A DNA stretch of 64,000 nt from Psoroptes ovis (taxonomy: Eukaryota; Arthropoda; Arachnida; Sarcoptiformes; Psoroptidae): the NCBI GenBank assembly GCA_002943765.1, contig PQWQ01000003.1:1-64000 (forward strand), given 5' to 3'. Numbering within the stretch: the first letter of the stretch is position 1; each line of letters opens with the position of its first letter. The notes beneath the pieces are model-generated. The model was not told the origin of the DNA. It ran no database searches and worked only from the letters and a program-made list of their open reading frames with translations. Both the position numbers and the translations under genes were made by a program. Below are positions 47,213-58,152 of this stretch, in pieces.

Positions 47213-48754
47213 AATTCAACCAAAACCATTTGTTTGACAACCATAAGGTTTCAATAAAAGTTATGGAATTGAGATTGATCATGATCGAATAAAAAATCAA
47301 AATGAAAATTTGAAAAAAACAAAATTCAAAGCTTAATATTGCGGGATTAAATCATGGTCAACATTTTAGACTTGTTTTTGTTTTGGCTTAATTTAGACTG
47401 CTTGTCTTATGTTTTTGATTAGTGATTCTTCTAAATGATTCTTTGTAACTGGTTGGCCACCGAATTGAACACATAGAATCTCATAGATCAAATCGCAAAA
47501 GCAGTCGCTCTGTTTGGCAAGCGAAATTGAAGATGAAGAATATTGGAAATTGAATATTTTGAAATTTTAAAAAATAAAAATAAATGGTTTATGAATATGG
47601 TTTATGGTTTTTTTAAATTTAAAATTTTAAATAAACCATATTCAAAACAGAAATCATTATTATTATATCCATAAATATACAATATTTTCAAATATTTTCA
47701 ATTTCGTTGAATTTTTTTTTTTTTTTTTTAATATTTTGGCTTTAATTCAATTTCAATCAAAAATTATAATAATTATTAAATTCATTCATTTCGAAATCAA
47801 AAAAATTAAATATTTTTTAAAAAATGAAATGACTAGAATTTTCCCCAGTTATATTTTATATTATTATATATTGAATATCATCATTATCGCTCGGAATTCT
47901 TCATTGAAATTTAAAATTTGTAATTAATTACAAATTTTTATCATTTCGAAAAGCAGAGAAATGGAAAATATAAAAATAATAATAATTTTAAATGAAATGA
48001 AAATAAAACAAATAATTTCTTCGAAAGAATTTCATTTGCACAGAATTCAATGAATATTTTAAATTCGGCAAAATTAAAAATTTTCAATTTTTAATTTCTG
48101 GCAAAAATCTTTCATTTGAAATTTATTAAGATGAAAACACACACATTTACTTGCTGCTCACATATTTAATCAAATGGTAATATATTGAATATATTAAACG
48201 ATATGGCAAAAATAATTCAAATACCAATCATAACAAACATAATACCGAATACAATCATCAAAAACATTAACGATTCATTTAAATAATACAGATACAAATA
48301 AATTTTATAAATAATAATTAATATTAAAAATTATTTTTAAATTATTATTTTGTATTTTGATATTGATGTAAAAACAAATATATTACGAGCAATTAACACA
48401 TTGAAATGCATACACGCACATACACCTACACAAATTAATGGCAATAATAATAATAATTTGTTGATTTAATATTAAATTTGAAAAATATTAAAATCATAAA
48501 TATGATAAATATAAGAAATTGCCATAAATGATGGCAATCAAATAATTTTAATTAATTGAAATTTGAATTGAAATTTAAATTGAAATATTTTTGAAATTTC
48601 AAATGAATGAATGAAGAAAATATGAAAAACTTACGATTAAATTGTCATTTCCTTTGTCATTGATTTTGACATTACCACCAATACCACCACCACCGCCATC
48701 ATCATCATCATCATCATCGATAATCATGGCGGCATTATTATTGTCATTATCCAT
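31296..48754 (-). CDS. retn: ARID3 / dead ringer (retn) transcription factor
   Basis: AT-rich DNA-binding developmental regulator. Eight exons: 48754-48635, 41737-40682, 36144-36072, 32715-32532, 32457-32063, 31962-31616, 31535-31475 and 31399-31296, giving 779 residues with every phase consistent. The N-terminal 390 residues are Asp/Asn/His/Gln low complexity, with MAAAAAAAGLP. The extended ARID domain is split over exons 2-5: YEEQFKQ-LYEISDEPKRKAFLDDLF-NLMQKRG-TPINRIPIMAKQVLDLYEL-LVEVINKKIWREITKGLSLPSSITSAAFTLRTQYMKYLYPYECEK. The C-terminal REKLES region is spread over exons 6-8: EALNLEI, FPSTHLKISSK, SMEINGILYHGILFAQ. Three 5' introns are very long (6.9, 4.5 and 3.4 kb), whereas the others are 75-100 bp, suggesting intronic enhancers. 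Confidence 0.95.
32716..36071. other. ARID3 intron 3 (3.36 kb)
   Basis: Non-coding. It holds one mini-MITE (33659-33739), a CAGT run (33570-33590) and a comparatively GC-rich patch at about 35300-35480 (CACACACACGCTGCACC, CGGCGGTCACC region) inside otherwise AT-rich DNA, the best enhancer-like stretch in this intron. No exon with an intact frame is seen. Confidence 0.6.
33659..33739 (+). mobile_element. Mariner-type mini-MITE, copy 3
   Basis: Ends TTAGGCTATCCGAAAAGTCC and CGGCCAGAACTTTTCGGACA with the asymmetric internal block GCTTAATCAATAGTTG..CATGAAAATCGGCC. Flanked by TA. It lies in ARID3 intron 3. Confidence 0.83.
36169..36191 (-). promoter_or_regulatory. Poly-T polypyrimidine tract before ARID3 exon 3
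   Basis: An uninterrupted run of 23 T on the gene strand ends 25 bases before the AG of the exon 3 acceptor. After a 4.5-kb intron, this strong tract probably promotes 3' splice-site recognition. Run length may vary between individuals. Confidence 0.6.
37348..37427 (+). mobile_element. Mariner-type mini-MITE, copy 4
   Basis: TTAGACTGTCCGAAAAGTTC at the left and CGGCCAAAAATTTCCGGACA..CTAA at the right, with the asymmetric internal block CGGCTTAATCGATAGAGTTG. About 80 bp, in ARID3 intron 2. Confidence 0.87.
38012..38091 (-). mobile_element. Mariner-type mini-MITE, copy 5
   Basis: TTAGGTTGTCCGAAAAGTTC and TAAACTTTTCGGACAACCTA, about 80 bp. The internal block reads in the reverse orientation relative to copies 2-4 (GCCGATTTCC..GCAATTCTATTCAATAT). 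In ARID3 intron 2. Confidence 0.88.
39316..39390. mobile_element. Mariner-type mini-MITE, copy 6 (near-palindromic subfamily)
   Basis: AGGTTGTCCGAAAAGTTTTTGCC and GGCAAGAACTTTTCGGACAAC type ends, 75 bp, with only a short AT-rich loop. Closely related to copy 1. In ARID3 intron 2. Confidence 0.87.
40321..40399 (+). mobile_element. Mariner-type mini-MITE, copy 7
   Basis: TGTTGTCCGAAAAGTTCATT and CGGCCAGAACTTTACGGACA..CCTA, with the internal GCTTGATCACGATAGAGTTG block of the asymmetric subfamily. About 280 bp downstream of ARID3 exon 2, in intron 2. Confidence 0.87.
43544..43586. repeat. Hairpin in ARID3 intron 1
   Basis: A perfect 10-bp inner stem GACTGGTAGA/TCTACCAGTC with a 5-base loop, extended by an outer CAGTTG/CAACTG pair across short bulges. 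Its GC content is higher than its surroundings. It could be a MITE relic or a structured intronic RNA. Confidence 0.55.
43732..43772. repeat. Hairpin in ARID3 intron 1
   Basis: TGACCAGTA and TACTGGTCA form a perfect 9-bp stem. It is extended imperfectly by TTGAAATGA against TATTTCAT around a small loop. Confidence 0.5.
44444..44521 (-). mobile_element. Mariner-type mini-MITE, copy 8
   Basis: TAGGTTGTCCGAAAAGTTTT and GAATGAACTTTTCGGACAAT, with the internal block in the reverse orientation (CATGAGCAACTCTATCTGATTAAGCC). It is the best-preserved copy of the asymmetric subfamily together with copy 4. In ARID3 intron 1. Confidence 0.88.
44631..44668. repeat. Perfect 18-bp palindrome arms with 2-base loop
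   Basis: TTCAATTTTGAAATAGAC is followed by CT and then its exact reverse complement. It is a 38-bp near-perfect palindrome about 110 bp downstream of mini-MITE copy 8. Such palindromes are prone to cruciform formation and deletion. Confidence 0.8.
46317..46337. repeat. (CA)n microsatellite
   Basis: About ten AC repeats in ARID3 intron 1. Confidence 0.9.
47177..47211. repeat. (TTA)n microsatellite
   Basis: About eleven uninterrupted TTA/ATT triplets in ARID3 intron 1. Confidence 0.9.
47592..47644. repeat. 14-bp inverted repeat around an AT loop
   Basis: TGAATATGGTTTAT and ATAAACCATATTCA are exact reverse complements flanking a 25-base AT-only loop. The origin is unclear. Confidence 0.65.
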
Positions 48755-50560
48755 TATGATCGTTGATGATGATAATGGATATGATTGAATCGGTGCACGA
48801 TTTTTGACACGAATTTTGAATTATTTTTTTTGTTATTTCACTGAGAATCTTCATCAAGAATTTACACTAAAAGACGTGTTTGATCTTGAATGATGGACAC
48901 TTGTTGATTCTCGATGAGTTCAATCGTTACATTAACACTTGTAAATATTTCAAATGGTTTCAAATTTCAAATTTTTTAAATTTCAAAGCACTAAACAAAA
49001 GGGTTGATTATGATGACAAGAATGCTTATTGATTATTGATATCTTTGATCAATCACAGTCTATAAACATTGCATGGTTTAAATTAAATTGGTCAACAATT
49101 GAATTTTGAATTCTTTGAAAATTTCAAAAATTTCAAATATTTCACAATTGAAAACACACGTGTAAATACTTTCACAAATGATCACAACATTCAAATGATC
49201 GAATGATTTTTGCGATAAATGATTGATTTTTGAAAAATGACTGATATTTGAAACACTTGTTTGTTTGTCATCGAAGAGATTGATTTGAATTGATTTTGAT
49301 TCAATTTTGATCAAAATCGAATCAAATTGATTTTTGATTTTACATAAAATCAAAAAGATCAATCAAAGATCATAACTGCACTGAATACATACACACCATT
49401 ACCATCATTATTCAAGCACCAACAAATGCAAAATGCAGGCAAATACACATTTAAAACACAAATCCAACCAACACACACAAATTCAATGTGTAATTCATGT
49501 ACTTTGATTAGTTGTTGTCTCTTCAATCTTCTTTGAATACACAAATGTTAATTCAACTTTTCTCGTAGATTTTTGCTTTTGGTTAAATTCATGTGTTTGT
49601 GTGTGTATCTGTATCTGTTGCTATTCATGTTTTTATGAGGCTGTAACTCTCTGTGTGTGTTCAACAACTGTTGTTTGTTGTTCAGCTGTTTTTAGTGTGT
49701 TTTGCAGGCTTATTACACACAGATATCTGCTGTTTACAAAATAAAGGTGGTTGCGGCTTGTGATGATTTAAGCATTGATGACGATGATGATGAAATAATG
49801 ACGAGTAATGTTGCAAAAGCAGCAGCTTCGTATGATATTCAATGTGATAATCAACGATGATGATGATGATGATCATGTTGTTTTAATATTAAAATGTTGA
49901 ATATTTACCCTGCCCCTTTCGAAATCAAAAATTGGTGGAGCTAAATTTTTTATTATTATTCATGTGTATTCGTTCATTCGAATTAAATATGATTAAATTT
50001 TGAATTTCTGCAGATTAAATCGAATTCAACTCGAATCAAATTCAATTTGAACAAAGTATTAGGTTGGATAATTTGAATTGAATTTGAATTTCATCACACA
50101 AATTTGTTCAATTTCAAATGTAAATTACTGGCCGCCAGCAAAAATAATGAAATTTCAAATCAATTTAAATGATGAAAATCATCGTTCAAAATCAAACAAG
50201 TTATTTAGTCATTTTGAACCAATCAAAATTCACTTAAGAACACTCTGACATCTGTCGAATGATAATATGATTATTAATTTTTAAATTCAAGTTTTGAATT
50301 TTTAGATTTTTTTCAATATTTCTCATTTTACTCATTTATGATTAAATCATTATTCCAAAATACAATTTAATTGATACAAAAATATAAAATGATGATCACA
50401 TTTGGCATTTGAATCGTATTTAAAAAATTTACAAAAAATTAAAATTTAAAAGATTCGAATCGAATTTAATCTTTGATTATTGATGATCATTCGAAACTTG
50501 ATCATTGATGATTATCATTGATTCGATTGATCGTGATTTGGTTAGTTTAGTTCGGTATTA
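48755..50560. promoter_or_regulatory. ARID3 upstream region, no gene seen
   Basis: 1.8 kb upstream of the ARID3 ATG and downstream of the SLC35F6 stop. It probably contains ARID3 5' UTR and promoter. It has TGTGTGTG-rich stretches at about 49590-49700. Frames here (e.g. 49359-49544) lack coding character. Confidence 0.4.
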
Positions 50561-51953
50561 TCAAGACATTATAGCATCATCATCATTATTATGTGATACA
50601 TAACGTTCAGCGACGATACCGCCACCACCACCAACATCTTCATTGTTGTCATCATTATTTTCATCACCAACCAATGCATTGTTATCTTTATGAAATAGAC
50701 CACTGAATACTTCATTGTAGATGGCCATACCGATCAACAGAACGATGAAACCGCCTAATTTATAAAAACTAAAAATTTCTTCACCAACGGCCATACTGAA
50801 TACCCAGATGATTATGGTACGAACTGAATCCAAAACGGTACGTGTTGTGGCCGATAATTGTTTCGTTACGGATATTCCAGCAAAATTAAAGAAGGCTATA
50901 CTTAATATTGTACCTTTGAAAATACGATGGAGAATTGAAATTAATCAAATTAGGTCCAAAAACCCTAGAAAAAACTAAAAATCAATGGTAACTAACCAGA
51001 AACACCACCAGCTACATGCCAACTATTATAAATTTGTACAAAACCATCCAATGCATCTTCAATACTATGCTTAGGGTTATGTTCAAACATTTCGGCATCA
51101 ATTCTGATGAAATACATTGGTATTAAAAGGATTGATAATGTAATGAAACCAAATAGACCTTCCCAGCCTACAGCATATAGAGGGGATACATTCGAGCCTG
51201 ATACATATTTTTCTTCGACAATCATTTGTGTTGCAACAATTATTTGTGCCAACATAATCAATAGATCACCGTATACTGATTCTTCTGAATCGGAATTCGA
51301 TTTCTTCAGCATGTCACTTAGTCCTATTCGATTAAATTGACATGTAAAAAGATGATTAGTACCTAAATCATCATTACTTGGTCAAAAGAAATACTCACCA
51401 ACAATAATCAAACCACCAGTGACCAAAAACATTCCGATCCAATGAAACAATCGTAAACGTCGTTTAAGAAACAGAATCGAAAAAAACCCGGTGAAAATGA
51501 TCAATGCACCACGTAACATTTGATAACTGGACGAAGTGGTCATATTTAATCCAATATACATTGTTGATGTTGCTGCCATATCGCATAGTGCTGGCAACAT
51601 GAATATAAACGGATTAAATGAACGATTTCCTTTTATTGAATCCGGTAACGTTTCTTCATCGTTATCATTACGATGCATATAAATCGAATACATTGCTTTG
51701 TACGCTAGAAAACACAGGAATTCACCGAAAAACATTGCTGCAGCTTGTAAAAATGGATGATCAAATTTTCTTACTTTACCATCGATACCTTTCGATTCAC
51801 TATCATCTGCCCATCTTTGAAATTTTGAGAAATTTTAAATAAATTTTAGGCTTCGAAAATTGAAAAACAAACTTACTTTGTGGCCAATGTATTTATCGAA
51901 CCAGTTACAATCATAAGACCGGCTAGGAATAATTGATATTTTGTCCAAGCCAT
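50561..51953 (-). CDS. SLC35F6: SLC35F6-like transporter (C2orf18 homologue)
   Basis: Multi-pass EamA/DMT-type membrane protein of lysosomes and mitochondria. Transport activity is inferred from family. Four exons: 51953-51877, 51814-51399, 51323-50997 and 50913-50561, giving 390 residues (human 371). The N-terminus MAWTKYQLFLAGLM and TGSINTLATKWAD is nearly identical to human. Further anchors are DHPFLQAAAMFFGEF, ALCDMAATSTMYIGLNMT, QMLRGALIIFTG, GDLLIMLAQIIVA, VGWEGLFGF and SIAFFNFAGISVTKQLSATTRTVLDS. About ten hydrophobic helices are visible. The C-terminal cytosolic tail is Asn/Asp/Gly low complexity. The splice phases (2, 1, 1) are consistent. Confidence 0.96.
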
Positions 51954-53186
51954 TTTGACAATAAATCAATGATTTCAGTGTTATTTAATCAAAAACAAAA
52001 CAAAAATTTAAAATTTGGAACGCCTCAATTTCTCGTATTCGATGATTGATTGATTCGAAAATAAAGTTTACAGATGCAAATTAATCCGAAAATGATGAGT
52101 AATTAATTAATCGATCGATTCAATGACTATCGAGCTTATTGACTACTGTTCAATTCTTGATTTGATTCGATTGTTGATCGAAAGATTAAAGACTATTGTC
52201 ACCTAGGGTAGCCAGAAAAAATTGGGAAAAAACGTCATATTAAAGCTTTAATGATTTAAAATTAAATAAACTAACCTTTGTTCAATCAAATATTTATTTG
52301 TTTTCAAATATTTGAGTTGTTGATGATCAATATATATATCAATTGGATAGAATTCGAATGATTCTAATACAATATCAATGACCTGTTTTGAATCTACTAA
52401 AAGAAATATTTGATCTTTGATAAATGATGATTTAAAAACTAATCAATCGATATATCTAATTATGTTTGTTTTGATACATTCATAAAATATTTTTCAGAAA
52501 AATTAATAAAATGACAGGCCAATTTGTTTGTTTGTTTTGTTTTGTATGTTGTTTCGTTGAGCTTCAAACACAAAACAAACTTCAAACAAAACAAACACTA
52601 AAAACATATGTTTTCTGTTGAATGGCGCAAACGAATGATGATTTCAAACAAACGTTCATATGAACATGTTTTTTCAGCTAATTTAAAATACACATAAGCT
52701 TAAAATGATTGAAATAAATCAATAATTTCAATGATCAAAATCAAATACATGTGTAACATCAAGGAGTTTAATTCGATTGATTATCACTAAAAAATTGACA
52801 AATATCCAATATCTAATAAGGCTATAAGGCTTAAGGGCTAAATATCACTTTTTAATTGATGTTTTAAGTCTTAAATTAAAGATGATGATACTCGACAATT
52901 TGTGTGTATTTTAGGGACTCGTTTCGGATTTTTGATGTTTGTTTTGATCAAATCAAATCAATCAATTAATCATTTACCTTTAATTATTTGATTGTTATTT
53001 TTAAATTTTTGAAAATTTTTCGATCAAATCAATCAATAAATCGATAATCGATAGATCAATGGATTGATTGATTGATTGATGTTTACTTGTCGATAATCGA
53101 TTAATTGATTGATTATTAGTTGAAAAAAACAAACAAATTGTTTTTGTTTTTGATATCGATCTCATTTTTCAAATTCCAATCATATT
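51954..53186. other. Spacer between SLC35F6 start and SHPRH stop
   Basis: 1.2 kb of AT-rich DNA without coding exons. It includes a direct/inverted AAACAAAC-rich patch (52525-52600) and (GATT)n-type repeats at 53060-53110. Confidence 0.5.
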
Positions 53187-56100
53187 TTATTTATAAATAT
53201 TAAACAAAGTGCAAAATTCTCCAACAGTTAAATCATTGAATTCATCATTTGAATTTTTCGAACGGTGATTAGCACAATTTTTGTCATAGTTTTCAATTAA
53301 TTCTTCAATACTTTCTTTGATAATGAATTTATGTACATATGTTTGTCTATGGAATAGAATTTCAATGAGGATTTATAATTGAAATAATTCGAAAAAAAAC
53401 AAACCTTGTTTGTCCAATACGATTAATACGGCCAATTGCTTGCTGTTCATCACGTTTATTCAGTATTGGATTAATGAAAATGATTCGAGATGCTTCAATA
53501 AGATTAAGTCCTTTACAAGCAAATTTCAACGGTAACAACAGGCATTGATATTCGGATGATTGTCTAAATTGATCAATTTTTGCCGAAAATTTATTATCAC
53601 CAGATCCGCTGATCAATAACGATTCGATATGATTCATTTTTAATGCTTTTACCATCAATTGTAACATACGTAACCATGTGGAAAATATCAGAATTTTTTC
53701 ACCCTTTATTTCCTTAATACAACGTATAATGGCAACAATTTTCGATGACCAATTACCTTCGACCGATGTTTTTTTCAACAATAAACTCGTATCGACAATA
53801 CATATTCGTTGTTGATCAAATACAGATCTACATACCGGGCATCTTTTGATTTCTGAATATTTTTTAATGTTATTCAAACAACTGATACACAATAAATGTC
53901 CACATGTCAACACTGAATAACGTATGAGATCTGACCAACAAACTGAACAAACTTTACTGTCAATATTATCTTTATCTTTAAGAGTATTTTTCAAATTATT
54001 CAAATATTTCAACCGTTGTTGATTGCCGCATAATTTTTCTTCAGCCAATTCTTTGGCTGATGAATCACGATGAAACAATGACAATGAATCGACCCCATAT
54101 TCATAACGAGTTTGTGCTTGATTCAATTCATCAATACGTAGTACAAGTTCGGATGATAAACGCCAACATTTTCGATGTTCTTTGTATTCTTTTCTACATT
54201 CATCAATATAATGATTAAAGTTATCAATATCACCAACAGTCAGATCATAATCTTTAGCTTGTCCAATTGTACGACTCTTGAATAGGGAACCAACTTTACG
54301 TATAGCCTTCAAACATAGATTTTCATTCCAATTATCAGCTTCTTCATTGATTCGATCTTGATCATTATCTTGATTGATTTCGAATGCATTCTTTCGAATG
54401 ATAGATGGTTCGAATTTGAAAATGATTTTTTCAAAATCTTTAATTATAACCTCTGTATTACACAGATGACATCTTTTTTCCTTAGATTTGGCATCTTCTT
54501 TGCTGGATGGACGAATATGACAATTAATATATCGATAAGGGTCATTACGCAATGAATCTCGATCTAGCAGCTTGAATGCATCACGTATTTGTTGGCGAAG
54601 TTGCTCGAATGAATCCAAATAGCTGCACAGTTGCCATCGTATTGATTCGAAAGATCGGGTGGATAGTGGAGCGTCCACGATCTGTTCACTACGATTCGAA
54701 AGGATTTCATTTAATACTGCGACGATTTCATCATGATTTGGGACATTTTTCAGCTCTTTCAGTGCATATATCAACCATTTACCGGTTGGAAATGAAAATT
54801 TTCGCTGAATTTCATCACATTTCCTTATTAATTCACAACGATAACGATCAGCTGTCAATAATGATAACTGTGATGCATTCAAATAATTTTCATATAATTG
54901 TTTAGCTTTTAATCTTAGATATTGATCATTTGATTCTATGGTGATTGATAATTCCGTGGCTGATGGTTTAGAGTCATTCGAAATTATGATTGGTTGCTAA
55001 AAGCAAAGTGGAAAATTGATTAATTTTCAATGATGTCATCGAAAATGATAATGATTTAAGAAGAAAACTATAAACTTACAGTACCATTAAATGATGGCAA
55101 TGATGAACCATTCGAATCAATTTGCTTGCAACCAATGAATTCCAATATTTGTGCCAGATTATAGTAAATATGATATTTTTGGGTTTTATCCGTACGTATA
55201 TCATCTCCGATATTATCAATAGACTCAAGTGCTTCCTTGTACATTTGGATGGCTGTTTTAAAATCATTCTATTTTGGAAAAGTGTAAATAAATAAATGAA
55301 AAAAATTTACCGTAAAAATAACTATAGCCTTGATCTAATTGATCAATCAAATTACCTGTAACAAATAACAAGCAGCCATACCATTGATTGATGCAATTTT
55401 TTCTCGATGACTTTTTTCACAATCATATTTTGTATCATCAATCATCTTGTCGAGAACATCTTGTATCGAACAATAATCATCAATTTTCATTCTCAAACAC
55501 ATTTGTGGATGACAACATAATTGCCGCAGTCGTAATGCTGAATTGAATATTGCTGATTGCAATGAATTACTTAGATCAGATATTTTCAAATCATTCGAAA
55601 TATTTCGCAATTTTAGCATCATTGATTGTTGACAAGCGGATGATTCTTGTAGATAAAAATCACGTTCAATTTGTGACAGTTCACATTGTTCAATACAGGT
55701 TATAGGTTTGGATATTTTTATTTCTTCGAATACCGATGTTTTCGATGTACGCCAAAAACATTTGGCCATCACGCTGATCAGGTTATCACCTTTACCTGAT
55801 TGAAAAATTCAAATATTAATCAACCAATCAAAAGAAATAAATCTAACAAATTACCATGACTGTATGGGATTAATAAATCATTTTTCCAAACATTTTCAAT
55901 GTCATACGGTTTTTGACCAACAAAATTAACCAGACCAAATAAATCTTCCAGATTTCGTTGAATAGGTGTACCGGTCACTGTCCATCTATTCACCGAATGT
56001 AATGATTTAGCCATACGAAATATTCGTGTTGTACGACCTTCGACTAGCTGAGCTTCATCAAACACTAAACGCCACCAACGTATCGAACATAATGGTGATA

Positions 56101-57733
56101 TCGGAGCATAATATCGACGATCATTACGCAGATGGCTATAATCATGTACGGCGATGAAATCTAATTCACTTTTAAGTATTTCATATGTAGTGACAACGAT
56201 ATCATTCCGGGCCAATTCACTTGGATATTTATATTCTTTACATTTGACACCATTATATTTATATATTCGTAAATCACATTTATCAATATGCAGCCGTAGC
56301 TCTTGAATCCATTGATTTAGGATCGATGTTGGACAAACAATCAGCGTAGCTGATGAATCAATTTTCATGCTAATTTGTTGCCAACAATGACTGCAGGCAT
56401 AAGCAAATTGTCCGGATTGTTCGATAGAATAATCACTACATTCGAAATGTTGATAATTACCACATAATAAACATTTGATAAGGTTATCAATGAGGAAATA
56501 TTGTTGTTCAATACATCGATTACGTAACTGTTTAAGATTCAATTTCGGAACTTTGACCATTGAATTTTGATCATCTGTTTCGATTCGACAATGACAACGT
56601 AATTGTCCCGATAATGGATCGGTTGAATATATGAAGAGGTTCTCTTTGTTGATTTGAAATTGAGAATTTTTCCCATGGATTCCATCAGCAGGGTTGTTCA
56701 ATATCAGCCCAATAACGTCTACAGTTTTACCCAGTCCCATTTCATCGGCTAGTATGCCACCTTTAGCGTGAAATTGTCTCAAACAATTCTTATAATTTTC
56801 ATAAACCGATTCGGCGATGATGTGGCCTAGTGTTTTATGTACATAATACACTGTTCCATCGGTTGAATTTGTTAATTTTTCGAATGATCGTTGACAATAA
56901 TCTTGGCCATCATTGTTGTTCAGGCATTTTTCACGCATCAGCATCCATTTTAATGCTGAAATTTGGTGATTCCATAATTTGGGTCTTAAATTTTGTGAAT
57001 TGATTTCAATATTTTGGAAATTTTCATTATTTTTCAAATCATTGCTTTGTTTTATGATGATTTTTCGATAAAATTCTTCTATTTCAGCATTATCTTTGAA
57101 TTCATTTGAACAATTTGAATTTTGAAATGACTCAAGGTATTGACCTCTTGAAAATGCCATCAATGATAATATGAAATCATTTTTACTGGCCTCCAGGGCT
57201 AATTTGAATGAATTTAAATCAACGAAAATGAAATTCTTTGACAAAAACAAATTCAAAGTCAGGGTTTTTGGATCAATGTGCTCGACATTTATGCTGAAAA
57301 AACGTCTTTTCTTCAAGATTTGATTCGTGAAACGATGGTGGAAATGATCGCTTTGTAATCGCTGGGTGCTTTGTTGAACATTGTCACCATCATTGTCTAA
57401 TTCATACAACGTTTGCTTCGTATCAGTGGTTTCAAACAAGAAAAATTTACGTCGACTTGAAGTTATGATAAAGCATTTGACATTATCATCTGTGGTATCA
57501 CCGGTTTCCAATGACGATTCCCAATAATTTCTCAGCTTAAAATTGATGGATGTAAAATGCAACATCTCGGAAACATTGGTGGTTTGGTCAATTTCGATTT
57601 GGACGAAATTATCGAAAACATTTTGATCATTGAAATTAACTTTTTCAAGGAAAATATTTAGCTGATCTGCAATCGTATTGGTGGCATTATGTTTTTTATT
57701 CGACAGTGATTTACGTGATTTTTTTCGTTTCAT
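53187..57733 (-). CDS. SHPRH: SHPRH-type SNF2 helicase / RING E3 ubiquitin ligase
   Basis: Rad5-related E3 that polyubiquitinates PCNA for error-free damage tolerance. Five exons: 57733-55855, 55795-55356, 55268-55080, 54996-53405 and 53346-53187, giving 1419 residues (human 1683). Order: N-terminal region; HQISALKWML and Walker A DEMGLGKT (about 330-337); PHD-like CLLCGNYQHFEC..CSHCW (about 421-450); helicase motifs VCPTSILNQW, Walker B FDEAQLVEG and TGTPIQRNLEDLFGL; a TPR-like helical stretch in exon 3; RING CSVC..CGHLLCISCL..CPVCRSVF; helicase C with ILIFSTW and QAIGRINRIGQT. Only about 85 residues separate Walker A and PHD, so the linker-histone H15 domain of vertebrate SHPRH seems absent. 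The ATG at 57733 is used; the preceding in-frame codon at 57742 is TTG. Confidence 0.93.
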
Positions 57734-57906
57734 TTTTTTCAAATTAAATTCAATTTAATTGTCAAAATTTTAAAATTTCAAAAAATTTAAAAAATCAAAA
57801 CATTTCGAAAAAAATTGCGTCCTAGTGTTTACGAATGGATCATCATTGCTTCAAGGCATTTTGGATTTATTTATTTTTGATTGAGATTTAAATAAATCGC
57901 CTCGAA
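57734..57906. promoter_or_regulatory. Bidirectional promoter region SHPRH/PIGBOS1-like
   Basis: Only 173 bp separate the SHPRH ATG from the ATG of the divergent microprotein gene. GCGTCCTAGTGTTTACG near 57808 is the only non-AT-rich patch and a candidate core promoter. Confidence 0.5.
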
Positions 57907-58065
57907 ATGAACATATTTACCGTCGTATTTTTCACTGCTTTTGGCATCTACAGTGGTTATTACCTTTGGAAACCTACGATTGAAAAACATCGAAACAGAG
58001 CCGTAGATATCGATGGAACCAGACAATCAACAGCAACAACGACGTCGGCAAAAAGCGACTCATAA
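57907..58065 (+). CDS. 52-residue single-pass membrane microprotein, PIGBOS1-like
   Basis: Uninterrupted 53-codon frame. Residues 3-21 (IFTVVFFTAFGIYSGYYLW) form one membrane helix, followed by the basic KPTIEKHRNR and a polar Ser/Thr tail. Layout and sequence resemble PIGBOS1, a mitochondrial outer-membrane microprotein (its LLFASVFGIAGGIYIYQPIFEQY aligns with this helix and its following segment), which contacts CLCC1 at ER contacts. Codon use is balanced and not AT-runaway, and the frame fills the short gap between SHPRH and the Prickle-like gene, both of which are on the other strand. The PIGBOS1 identity is tentative; COX- or complex-assembly microproteins have similar layouts. Confidence 0.6.
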   Translation: MNIFTVVFFTAFGIYSGYYLWKPTIEKHRNRAVDIDGTRQSTATTTSAKSDS

Positions 58066-58152
58066 AACACCAAAATTGATCAAAACAAATTTTAATTGAA
58101 TCATTTATTCATCATTAATTGAATAAAATGAATGAAATAAACGATCATCATT

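Larger units (their letters stand above)
41738..48634. other. ARID3 intron 1 (6.9 kb)
   Basis: Very AT-rich and non-coding. It includes one mini-MITE (44444-44521), three hairpins (43544-43586, 43732-43772, 44631-44668), a 53-bp hairpin at 47592-47644, a (CA)n run at 46317-46337, a (TTA)n run at about 47177-47211 and a T run at about 47709-47729. No conserved-looking exon is seen. Confidence 0.6.
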
